Assembly: GCA_030429735.1 (NCBI GenBank)
Contig: JAUIET010000002.1
Location: 228,414 to 292,413 of the forward strand
DNA from: Gammaproteobacteria bacterium
GTDB lineage: Bacteria; Pseudomonadota; Gammaproteobacteria; Pseudomonadales; JAUIET01
Reading direction: 5' to 3'
Length of the DNA: 64,000 nucleotides
A program made the translations under genes and the position numbers. The notes under the pieces are model-generated. The model was not told the DNA's origin. It saw nothing but the letters and a program-made list of their open reading frames with translations, and did no database searches. Below are positions 8,819 to 15,639 of this stretch, piece after piece. Every line of letters starts with the position of its first letter. The first letter of the stretch is position 1.

Positions 8819-9043
8819 AGAACAAAAAATTCGATAGAACAGAGTAGCAGCGAGCGCATGATGTGTGGTCGACAAACCATTATTCTTTTCTATACGCCGG
8901 CTACTGTAAAGTGACATTTGGCAACACCAGCAGTTATAACAATCGTGTTGAGGTCAATGCCGCATTCAGTGTGTTTCTGCGTTAGAATCCCCCGCAGTCC
9001 ACAACATCCATCTTCTATTCGACATTAGACAGGGAAATCGACC

Positions 9044-9919
9044 ATGAATCGAACAATAGTACTTATCGCGGCGCTCCTTCTTGGTGCGTGCCAAACAGCG
9101 AGTACTGTTTCTGAGCAAGCAAGCCGCAACGCGGCGGCAAACGCCGCTCTGATGTCGGCACTGGACGCCCAAGCCGACGAGGTTCGTGCGCGCTACACTC
9201 AGCGTCACCCGAAAGAAACCTTGCAGTTTTTTGGTATTCAACCAGGAATGACAGTTGCCGAAGTGTTGCCGGGGGGTGGCTGGTACTCCAAAATATTGCT
9301 GCAATACCTTGGTGCTGGTGGCACGTTGTTGGGCGCAGATTATCCAATCAGTTTGTATTCAAACTTTGGTTTTATGACACCGGAACGACTGAAGGCAAAA
9401 GAAACCTGGATTGCAGACTGGTCTCAGGGCGCCAGAGAGTGGGGTGTTGAGAACAGTGCGGCTGTCGGCGCCTTTGTGTTGGGGGACTTGCCTGAGAGCA
9501 TGCACGGCAGTGCAGATGCGGTGTTGTTCGTTCGCGCGCTGCATAATCTGGCACGATTTTCTGTCAATGTGGACTATCTTGGCCAGGCCATTGCCGACGC
9601 TCATGCATTACTGAAACCTGGCGGCATAGTGGGTGTGGTCCAGCACCATGGCGCAGAGGATATGCCTGATGAGTGGGCCTCCGGCAAGAACGGGTACCTC
9701 AAAAAATCGTTTGTTGTCGCGCAATTCCAGTCCAATGGTTTTGAACTGGTGGGCGACAGTGATATCAATGCCAATCCAAAAGATCAGCCGACAAGCAGTG
9801 ATTTCGTATGGCGCTTGCCGCCGAGTTTAAACACCAGTGGTGATAACCCCGAATTAAAAGAACAGTTAACGGCGATTGGCGAATCCAATAGAATGACGCT
9901 CAAATTCAGGAAATTGTAA
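9044..9919 (+). CDS. Lipoprotein SAM-dependent methyltransferase (COG4798 type)
   Basis: A 291-residue protein with a lipobox signal (MNRTIVLIAALLLGACQTAS), so it is predicted to be an exported lipoprotein. The rest is a class I methyltransferase-like fold of the COG4798 'predicted methyltransferase' type: a post-signal segment RHPKETLQFFGIQPGMTVAE, glycine-rich motif I (EVLPGGGWYSKIL), then LLGADYP, ADAVLFVRALHNL and ALLKPGGIVGVVQH. Such exported methyltransferase-like proteins are common in marine gammaproteobacteria. Whether they methylate anything in the periplasm is unknown. Confidence 0.85.
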   Translation: MNRTIVLIAALLLGACQTASTVSEQASRNAAANAALMSALDAQADEVRARYTQRHPKETLQFFGIQPGMTVAEVLPGGGWYSKILLQYLGAGGTLLGADYPISLYSNFGFMTPERLKAKETWIADWSQGAREWGVENSAAVGAFVLGDLPESMHGSADAVLFVRALHNLARFSVNVDYLGQAIADAHALLKPGGIVGVVQHHGAEDMPDEWASGKNGYLKKSFVVAQFQSNGFELVGDSDINANPKDQPTSSDFVWRLPPSLNTSGDNPELKEQLTAIGESNRMTLKFRKL

Positions 9920-9965
9920 GCCGGTAATACCGTCTGTCTGCCGCTGTTGTTCGCCGGCCTGCCAA

Positions 9966-10135
9966 CTATTCATACCGCAGTGATCGAATTGGCGGCGAGC
10001 TGGCCACTTTGAATGCATGCAGACTGACAATCAGCCAGCCGGTTGCAATACCGACCACGCCGGCAAATATCAATACCGGGAATAGATAACGGCCCAGGAA
10101 TACCGGCCAACATCGCTGGTAATGTGTTCGTTCCG
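9966..10135 (-). pseudogene. Remnant: C-terminal tail of an FtsX/MacB-type ABC permease
   Basis: Read on the minus strand between in-frame stops, this stretch encodes about 55 residues. They include a final membrane helix ([20 protein letters not shown]) and the ending ASSPPIRSLRYE followed by a stop. A last helix followed by P-x-x-(A/S)-L-R-Y-E is the usual C-terminus of FtsX/MacB-type ABC permeases. There is no start, and everything upstream of the last helix is missing. The 5' side meets the tail of a histidine kinase on the other strand around 10110-10135, so both look like leftovers of one deletion. Confidence 0.6.
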
Positions 10136-10189
10136 TTCTTTACCACCAAGCGAAATGGATCCGGCGTTGGGCTTGCGCTAACACGCTGA
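10112..10189 (+). pseudogene. Remnant: C-terminal ATPase box of a histidine kinase
   Basis: In plus frame from about 10112 to the TGA at 10187-10189 the sequence reads NVFVPFF then [15 protein letters not shown], stop. This is the F-box plus G2 box of a NtrY/NtrB-type histidine kinase ATPase domain, usually followed by some 25 further residues. No start codon and no upstream kinase sequence exist: the frame runs into the ABC-permease tail encoded on the opposite strand. The stop lies three bases from the end of the HDOD gene. Confidence 0.6.
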
Positions 10190-10192
10190 TTG

Positions 10193-11176
10193 TTACTTAC
10201 TGAGATGTGCTGCGGCCTGCAGCAGATCACCAATATCGGAATTGTCTGTCAACATCTGCTCAAAAATCTGTTCAACTTCGCTGATCGTTGCGGAAAGCTC
10301 AACTGCATGAGTGGCATGCCAGCTCTCGTCAATTCCCCAATGTTTCAGTAGCCCGGTATTTATATTCGTCAAGGAACGCTCACGATTCGCTGGCAACAAT
10401 AAATCCGCAAACTCGTTAGCGACAGAAAGAGTGGGGCCATACTCAAGCGAGATATACTCGCTGTCACGTACTGTCTGGTTGCTGTGCCGAACGGCCAGCA
10501 CTATATCCTGGGGCAAGCTCCAATGATCAAGCAACCAGGCACCCACCTCGCAATGGTCTGCGTCCAGTTGAGTGAATTCGTAGTTCGTTAGTTCTGCATG
10601 ATCACGTTGCATGTCTGGCTGCAGCAAGTCGTAAAATTCCACATCGACTTTGTCAATCGCGATAATGCCAATGTCTTGCAGCAAGCCGACCAGGAATGCT
10701 CGCTCAGGGTTGATTTTGCTGGCCGTCGATGCAATAAATTTGGCTGCAGTACCCACAAGCAGTGAGCGTCGCCAAAACAATTCATAATCAAGACCACTGC
10801 GCTTGTCGGCCTGAATGGAGCTACGCAATGAAAACCCAAGCGCCACTGCGATGCTGCGGTCCATACCCAGTGTCATCACGGCTTGCTGCACTGTCTGGCT
10901 TTGCGAGGCTCGGTGAAAAAGCGGCGAGTTCGCAATGCCTACGATTTTGGCGGACAGTGCCACATCCAGAGCCAGCACGTCGGCCAATTCCTCAGGCGAG
11001 GCGTCGCTGTCATCCAGCAGATTGATGAGCTTTACGGCAACCAGCGGCATGCTTGGCAAGGAGCGTGCCGTCTGCAGCTTTTTTAACAGATTATCGTCCA
11101 ACTGCCATCCCTGAGTACGAGCATCAACCTTGCATACTAGGTCATGAATGGAGCTTCTCCAAGTGACATATTCCAC
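10193..11176 (-). CDS. HDOD domain protein
   Basis: A 327-residue cytoplasmic protein. Residues from about 33 to 235 form an HDOD domain: RSLPSMPLVAVKLINLLDD, then ASPEELADVLALDVALSAKI, FLVGLLQDIGIIAID and DADHCEVGAWLLDHWSLPQ. HDOD domains resemble HD phosphohydrolases but have lost the metal-binding histidine-aspartate pair; here the position reads QD (LLQDIG) rather than HD. They act as signalling scaffolds. There is no attached GGDEF, EAL or receiver domain, only a helical tail of about 80 residues. The start ATG is the first in frame, but a later start is possible. Confidence 0.85.
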   Translation of the reverse strand: MEYVTWRSSIHDLVCKVDARTQGWQLDDNLLKKLQTARSLPSMPLVAVKLINLLDDSDASPEELADVLALDVALSAKIVGIANSPLFHRASQSQTVQQAVMTLGMDRSIAVALGFSLRSSIQADKRSGLDYELFWRRSLLVGTAAKFIASTASKINPERAFLVGLLQDIGIIAIDKVDVEFYDLLQPDMQRDHAELTNYEFTQLDADHCEVGAWLLDHWSLPQDIVLAVRHSNQTVRDSEYISLEYGPTLSVANEFADLLLPANRERSLTNINTGLLKHWGIDESWHATHAVELSATISEVEQIFEQMLTDNSDIGDLLQAAAHLSK

Positions 11177-11279
11177 CCTTGAGGTCTATTGGCATCTAAT
11201 CCAGCCGGGTGCCCAGCGTGTGATGCCGCTGCTCTATGGTGGACAATGCCAGCAGCATTGCTAGTCGCACCGTGTGACT

Positions 11280-11287
11280 GGGGGGGG
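11280..11287. repeat. G8 homopolymer tract
   Basis: Eight consecutive G residues lie in the 137-base gap between the HDOD gene and the Rieske-like gene, about 27 bases past the stop of the latter (read on the minus strand). It is outside coding sequence as annotated. Long G tracts are prone to slippage. Confidence 0.6.
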
Positions 11288-11313
11288 TGAACTTGCTCAA
11301 GTACGGCATGCGC

Positions 11314-11892
11314 TTAACGCTCGACACCAATGCGTATTTCACCGCCCGACACGAAATACTGCGGAATATAGATATCGGCCAGCTCGGTGCTTCTGCTTTT
11401 GCCGTTCAAGTCATACACAAGATTACTGGCCCACCAGTCGCTGAGAGAGCCGCCGCAACGAATTCCACCGGGAACACGCTCATATTGATGCACAAAGTCC
11501 TGCTGGGTGAACTGAATATTCAGACACGGCACGCTATGGTCCCACCACTGGAAGGCCGGCAACAGTAAATACCCATAGCGTACTTCCACGGCGAGCACAC
11601 CAAACTCACCTTGCTGTGTGCGGTTAAACGGCGGATCTACCACGTGTTTTTCTTTTACACGCTCTACCAGGTAAGCGTCATCACTTGCCGGCAAGTAGGG
11701 CCGATTTCTGAACACGAGATAGGCCTGGTCTTCATCTTGATAGAGAAAATAGCCATGTGCTGGCACGTCATTTGTATGGACCACAACATACCCTTTGCCT
11801 GAAGAGTTGCCGCTTATCCAAACAACGGTTACTGCGGCCAGCGCCAGCAAGCCATAGTAGGTATGCTTTGTATGCAAAAAATCAGTTTTCAA
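11314..11892 (-). CDS. Membrane-anchored protein resembling a cluster-less Rieske domain
   Basis: A 192-residue protein with one N-terminal membrane helix (residues about 12-27) and a beta-rich outer domain. I do not recognise a named family. The order of segments resembles Rieske subunits: an early HTNDVPAHGYF / YLVFRNRPYLP stretch, DHSVPC (118-123) at the place of box 1, IRCGGS (144-149) at the place of box 2, then VYDLNGKS and IYIPQYFVSGGEIRIG at the C-terminus. Aligned so, the cluster ligands are replaced (Cys to Asp118, His to Ser120, Cys to Ile144, His to Gly147), but the two disulfide cysteines remain (Cys123, Cys146). It is divergent from dsbB. The fold assignment is inference. Confidence 0.5.
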   Translation of the reverse strand: MKTDFLHTKHTYYGLLALAAVTVVWISGNSSGKGYVVVHTNDVPAHGYFLYQDEDQAYLVFRNRPYLPASDDAYLVERVKEKHVVDPPFNRTQQGEFGVLAVEVRYGYLLLPAFQWWDHSVPCLNIQFTQQDFVHQYERVPGGIRCGGSLSDWWASNLVYDLNGKSRSTELADIYIPQYFVSGGEIRIGVER

Positions 11893-11988
11893 CGCCCAAT
11901 GCTTGTCTATCTGTTCTGTTACACTTTAACTGCTGGACTCGCCAGAAAAAAGCAGCCATTCAACAGGTAGACACGTAAGTCAGCAATT

Positions 11989-12507
11989 ATGTTTCAGTTT
12001 TTACACCCGCAAAAGCCCTGGTTTTGGATCTTTTTTATCGTGGCGTCCTTTGCAATGGTCGGTGGTGCATTATTTTTTCAGTATTATCTTGACGACCTGC
12101 CGTGTGAGCTGTGCGTGTACGTGCGAGCGTGGTTGATGGGTATCGGATTACTTGCTGTACTAGGTGTGCTTATTCGGCAATGGCGTTGGCCCACACTGCT
12201 GATGATTGCCCTGATGTTATGGCTGACATGGGGCCTGGCGGAAGATACCTGGGTATTACTGTCTATAGATCAGGGCTGGCCAACCAGCGGCGCTTGTTCT
12301 TTTGTGGCTTACTTTCCGCAATGGCTGCCATTGGATAAATGGTGGCCGCAAATGTTTGAAGTGCAGAACCTGTGTCAGCCAACGCCTGTTGTGTTGTTCG
12401 GCGTGTCAATGGCGCATGCTTTGGCTGCAGCAAGTGTCGCGTATGCGGCGCTGCTGCTTGTTGGCGCTTTACAACTGATCATGCCAGAATTGTTCACATC
12501 GGCTTAA
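11989..12507 (+). CDS. dsbB: Disulfide bond formation protein B
   Basis: A 172-residue inner-membrane quinone reductase that reoxidises the periplasmic oxidase DsbA. Four membrane helices are visible. The first periplasmic cysteine pair is in DLPCELCVYVRAWLMG; the second periplasmic loop holds GACSFVAYFPQW and VQNLCQPTP. The arginine after the CxxC motif that contacts quinone is kept. No dsbA is in the window. Its stop overlaps the stop of hpaI on the opposite strand by four bases. It is divergent from the Rieske-like gene, with 96 bases between starts. Confidence 0.93.
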   Translation: MFQFLHPQKPWFWIFFIVASFAMVGGALFFQYYLDDLPCELCVYVRAWLMGIGLLAVLGVLIRQWRWPTLLMIALMLWLTWGLAEDTWVLLSIDQGWPTSGACSFVAYFPQWLPLDKWWPQMFEVQNLCQPTPVVLFGVSMAHALAAASVAYAALLLVGALQLIMPELFTSA

Positions 12508-13304
12508 TAACCAGCGCGCTGATCAATAGAGTCAGCTGATCCGATGTATTGATTTGCGAGTTGTCTTACCGATGCAGCGAGTAAGGAGATATCAACCCCG
12601 ACACCCACAAAGTTTGCACCCAGGCCAACGTAATGGGCTGCCAGCGTTTGATCAACCGCCAGTACACCGGCGGCCTTACCGGCCGCTTTTATGGTTTTAA
12701 AGCCCTGTTCGATTGCTGCAACAACATCCGGATGACCCGGATTGCCAATATGGCCCATAGAGGCTGACAAATCGGACGGGCCTATAAACACCGCATCCAC
12801 TCCATCAACGGCCACAATGTCGTGCAGGTTCTCCATGGCACGCGCCGACTCGGCTTGCACGATCAGACAGATTTCGTTGTTGGCTTCATGCAAATAAGCC
12901 GGAATCCCATTCCAGAGAGCCGCTCTTGCCATGGAGGTGCCAAGACCTCGTTGGCCGGCCGGCGGATACAGTACATCACACACCAGCTGTTTGGCTTGCT
13001 CGGCGGTATCCACCATGGGTACCAGAAAGGTTTGTGCGCCAACATCCAGCAATTGTTTCAGAATTGCGGTGCGCCCTTCTACAGGACGCACGATTGCAGG
13101 CACCCTATAAGGCGCGATGGCTTGCAGGTGGTGCTGTACATCCATAAGGCTGTACGGGGCATGCTCGCAATCAATCAGTAACCAGTCGAAACCGGCGGCG
13201 GCTGCGATTTCAGCGCAGCTGCTGTGCGGTAAGCCCAGCCACAATCCATACAGCGGTTTGTCGTCTTTTAGCGCGTGTTTGAATATATTCTTGTTGCCGT
13301 CCAT
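12504..13304 (-). CDS. hpaI: 4-hydroxy-2-oxoheptanedioate aldolase
   Basis: A 266-residue class II, metal-dependent aldolase (HpcH/HpaI family) that cleaves 4-hydroxy-2-oxoheptane-1,7-dioate to pyruvate and succinate semialdehyde, the last step of the homoprotocatechuate pathway. Family motifs are WLLIDCEHAPYSLMDVQHHL, the metal-binding glutamate in LIVQAESARAMENL, and VFIGPSDLSASMGHIG with the second metal ligand. Length matches HpaI. It is the last gene of the six-gene minus-strand hpa operon, eight bases after hpaH. Confidence 0.92.
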   Translation of the reverse strand: MDGNKNIFKHALKDDKPLYGLWLGLPHSSCAEIAAAAGFDWLLIDCEHAPYSLMDVQHHLQAIAPYRVPAIVRPVEGRTAILKQLLDVGAQTFLVPMVDTAEQAKQLVCDVLYPPAGQRGLGTSMARAALWNGIPAYLHEANNEICLIVQAESARAMENLHDIVAVDGVDAVFIGPSDLSASMGHIGNPGHPDVVAAIEQGFKTIKAAGKAAGVLAVDQTLAAHYVGLGANFVGVGVDISLLAASVRQLANQYIGSADSIDQRAGY

Positions 13305-13312
13305 GAGAATGT

Positions 13313-14116
13313 TTACACAAAGTTGCAGCGAATTTCGCCAAGTGGGCCGTAGTCGGCGCGAATCTGATCGCCTGCTTGTACCTTGAGCGGGCGGGTAAAC
13401 GAACCTGCCAACAGAATTTGGCCAGGTAACAATGCGATGCCATGTGGCGCAAAGCGCTTGGCAATCCAGCGAATGCCGTTGGCCGGGTGATCAAGCACGC
13501 CGGCGGCCAGCCCGGTTTCTTCCAGCACCTCATTCAGGTAGCAAAGTGCGCCGCACCAGCGTAAGTCACGCTCGCGTGGCCCAAATTTTGTGTCGCCTGT
13601 GATGATGCCGGCATTTGCCGCATTGTCTGAGATGGTATCAAACACCGTGCGCGTGTAGCCCGTATCTGGATGAACGCGGTGGCTGCGAGCGGCTATGAGC
13701 TCCAGCGCGGGCACCACGTAATCGGTTGCATCCAATACGTCGTCAATACTGATGTCCTCACCAAACAGGGTATCTTTCAGTACGAATGCCAGCTCAACCT
13801 CAATACGTGGGTCAATAAAATCGGCCGCACAGATGCTGGCGCCGTTCTCAAACTGCATGTCGTCAAGAAGTACACCGTAGTCCGGTGTGTCGATTTTCAT
13901 CGCATCTTGCATAGCTCTGGAGGTTAGACCAATTTTATAGCCAATAACTTCTCTGCCATCAGCTACTTTTTTATCAACCCAGGATTTCTGAATGGCGTAG
14001 GCGTCGTTCATATCCATGTCTGGGTGCGCCATGGTAACCGGGTCTATCGCCTGCCGGTTTTTCTCCGCGGTATACAGATCGTCGGCTGCTTTAATGATTT
14101 GTTCCTTGCTCAACAT
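13313..14116 (-). CDS. hpaH: 2-oxo-hepta-3-ene-1,7-dioate hydratase
   Basis: A 267-residue enzyme of the hydratase/decarboxylase family that adds water to 2-oxohept-3-ene-1,7-dioate, feeding HpaI. Motifs seen are GYKIGLTSRAMQDAM, DFIDPRIEVELAFVL with the metal-binding acidic residues, and DHPANGIRWIAKRFAPHG. Length and sequence pattern match HpaH/HpcG. The start overlaps the stop of hpaF by one base, which indicates translational coupling. Confidence 0.93.
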   Translation of the reverse strand: MLSKEQIIKAADDLYTAEKNRQAIDPVTMAHPDMDMNDAYAIQKSWVDKKVADGREVIGYKIGLTSRAMQDAMKIDTPDYGVLLDDMQFENGASICAADFIDPRIEVELAFVLKDTLFGEDISIDDVLDATDYVVPALELIAARSHRVHPDTGYTRTVFDTISDNAANAGIITGDTKFGPRERDLRWCGALCYLNEVLEETGLAAGVLDHPANGIRWIAKRFAPHGIALLPGQILLAGSFTRPLKVQAGDQIRADYGPLGEIRCNFV

Positions 14117-14499
14117 TAGTTGATGTACTCTCTGACATTGTTTGCGTTATGCCTGAGTGTCTCGGGCAATTCATTCATTTCAACCGAAATAGCCAACGCA
14201 CGCGACTGATAAATAGCGTCTAAATGTTCCAGCAATACCGCTTTGATCTGCTCAAAGGCGTCGGCTTGCTCCTGCTCGCTGCGCCCGGTACCAATCTTGA
14301 CGTTAAGGTGTACAAACGCGTGATTGGTATCACCATTGGCAACGTAATACTCATCTGCGCGATACGCCCTGCTGCGCATACCAGCCATTGGAAAGATACC
14401 GCTGGCTGCCACCGTTTCATGCAAGGTTGAAAACAGTTTTCTGATACCCAGTGTTTCGCTATCGAGATTGCCTGAATACTCCAAAATAAAATGCGCCAT
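14116..14499 (-). CDS. hpaF: 5-carboxymethyl-2-hydroxymuconate delta-isomerase homologue, Pro-1 replaced by Ala
   Basis: A 127-residue member of the CHMI branch of the tautomerase superfamily, matching E. coli HpaF in length and along its whole course (SGIFPMAGMRSRAYRADEYY, HAFVHLNVKIGTGRS, ALAISVEMNELP). The enzyme isomerises 5-carboxymethyl-2-hydroxymuconate between the steps of HpaE and HpaG. HpaF normally begins Met-Pro, and the freed Pro-1 is the catalytic base. Here the gene begins ATG GCG CAT, that is Met-Ala-His, so Pro-1 is Ala. The start overlaps the stop of the dioxygenase gene (TAATG), so it is well fixed. Confidence 0.88.
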   Translation of the reverse strand: MAHFILEYSGNLDSETLGIRKLFSTLHETVAASGIFPMAGMRSRAYRADEYYVANGDTNHAFVHLNVKIGTGRSEQEQADAFEQIKAVLLEHLDAIYQSRALAISVEMNELPETLRHNANNVREYIN

Positions 14500-15326
14500 T
14501 ACACTTCTCCCAGATCAACAACACCAATTGTGCAGCCAACCGCAAAAATGGGAATAGGGCGATAGTATCTGACTATGCCTTTGGCGCCCTCGGTTGCGCC
14601 GGAAACAGCAATAAAGTTTCGTATCTCGAAACCACCCTGGCCAGCATCCAGATAGGTTTGCTCATCGGTGTAGCTCAACATCGCCTGTTTATCGTTGTCA
14701 CTCCATTTCTGCAGAAAATCCTTATCCCACTGTGCGTCTATTTTGCCGGAGTCGGGTGTTGCAGGCCAATGCGAAATACCGCCTGTTCCCACGATAGCAA
14801 TTCGTTCAGGAACGCTGTCGCAGGCCTTTCTCAGGGCCTGACCAAACGCCCAGGAGCGATGCAGCGGAGTGAGCGGTGGACCCTGACAATTAATATTTAC
14901 TGGAATAACCGGTAGATCATAGCGTGGCGTTAAGAAATGCAGAGGAACACTGATACCATGGTCGAACTTCCATTCCTCGGCGTAGGCCAGATCAATGTCA
15001 TTCATAACGTATTCAATCAGCCGGCGCGACAGCTCGGCGTTGCCGGGTATTGTGGTTCGCTGAATGCCCAGCCAATCAGGGTCTTCTATCGGGCCGTAGT
15101 ATTCTTCAGCCATCCCCATGCAGTAGGAAGGCATATTATTCATAAAGAAATTGGCGAAATGTTCTGCGGCAATAACAATAAGCGCATCAGGCTTGCTGGC
15201 TTCCAACTCAACACGCATTTGATCAAACGCGGCGTAAAACGTGTTTGCATCATCGGGGTCGGCCATGTGCTTACGCCCGGTAATACCCGGTGCGTGTGAG
15301 CAAATTCCTGCAAATACCAGACTCAT
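14499..15326 (-). CDS. Extradiol ring-cleavage dioxygenase, LigB-type catalytic subunit
   Basis: A 275-residue class III (LigB superfamily) non-haem iron dioxygenase. Motifs include the early histidine in GICSHAPGITGRKH, a second in VIAAEHFANFF, WKFDHGISVPLHFL, IVGTGGISHWPA, and GGFEIRNFIAVSGA. The last is typical of protocatechuate 4,5-dioxygenase and gallate dioxygenase beta subunits. Position between hpaE and hpaF argues that it cleaves homoprotocatechuate (3,4-dihydroxyphenylacetate), the HpaD step. It overlaps the LigA-like subunit by four bases (ATGA), so the two are surely made together. The substrate is inferred from context. Confidence 0.88.
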   Translation of the reverse strand: MSLVFAGICSHAPGITGRKHMADPDDANTFYAAFDQMRVELEASKPDALIVIAAEHFANFFMNNMPSYCMGMAEEYYGPIEDPDWLGIQRTTIPGNAELSRRLIEYVMNDIDLAYAEEWKFDHGISVPLHFLTPRYDLPVIPVNINCQGPPLTPLHRSWAFGQALRKACDSVPERIAIVGTGGISHWPATPDSGKIDAQWDKDFLQKWSDNDKQAMLSYTDEQTYLDAGQGGFEIRNFIAVSGATEGAKGIVRYYRPIPIFAVGCTIGVVDLGEV

Positions 15327-15637
15327 ATTGCCCCCTTTCCGTCAGTGGTGGCGTACAGTCCCGCGCGCACCTGCCCATGCTCTTCCAGCCCGTCACGCAT
15401 TGCCTGAATGTACTCCGGCCAGGCGTAACCACACATAGCGGCGTAATGCATGAGAATCTGCCCATTGACCCCTAATACGTAGAGTAAGCCAATATCGGGT
15501 GTTTTCAGTGCAGTTTTTTCTTCATCCGTCAGTTTGAAGTCTTTCAGTACCGAATCTTTGTCGTCAAAAAACTGCGTTTGCAATTCTTCGCTTCGATTTA
15601 ACTCGTATAAAAGTTTCTGAACGTAATATAGGCTCAT
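15323..15637 (-). CDS. LigA-type small subunit of extradiol dioxygenase
   Basis: A 104-residue helical protein of the LigA family (protocatechuate 4,5-dioxygenase alpha subunit). It begins MSLYYVQKLLYELNRS and includes FFDDKDSVLKDFKLTDEEKT, followed by a helix ending VLGVNGQILMHYAAM and WPEYIQAMR. The small subunit forms a lid over the catalytic site of the LigB partner. E. coli HpaD acts without such a subunit, so an alpha-beta enzyme in an hpa cluster is a departure. It overlaps the catalytic gene by four bases and starts three bases after the hpaE stop. Confidence 0.88.
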   Translation of the reverse strand: MSLYYVQKLLYELNRSEELQTQFFDDKDSVLKDFKLTDEEKTALKTPDIGLLYVLGVNGQILMHYAAMCGYAWPEYIQAMRDGLEEHGQVRAGLYATTDGKGAI

Positions 15638-15639
15638 GG

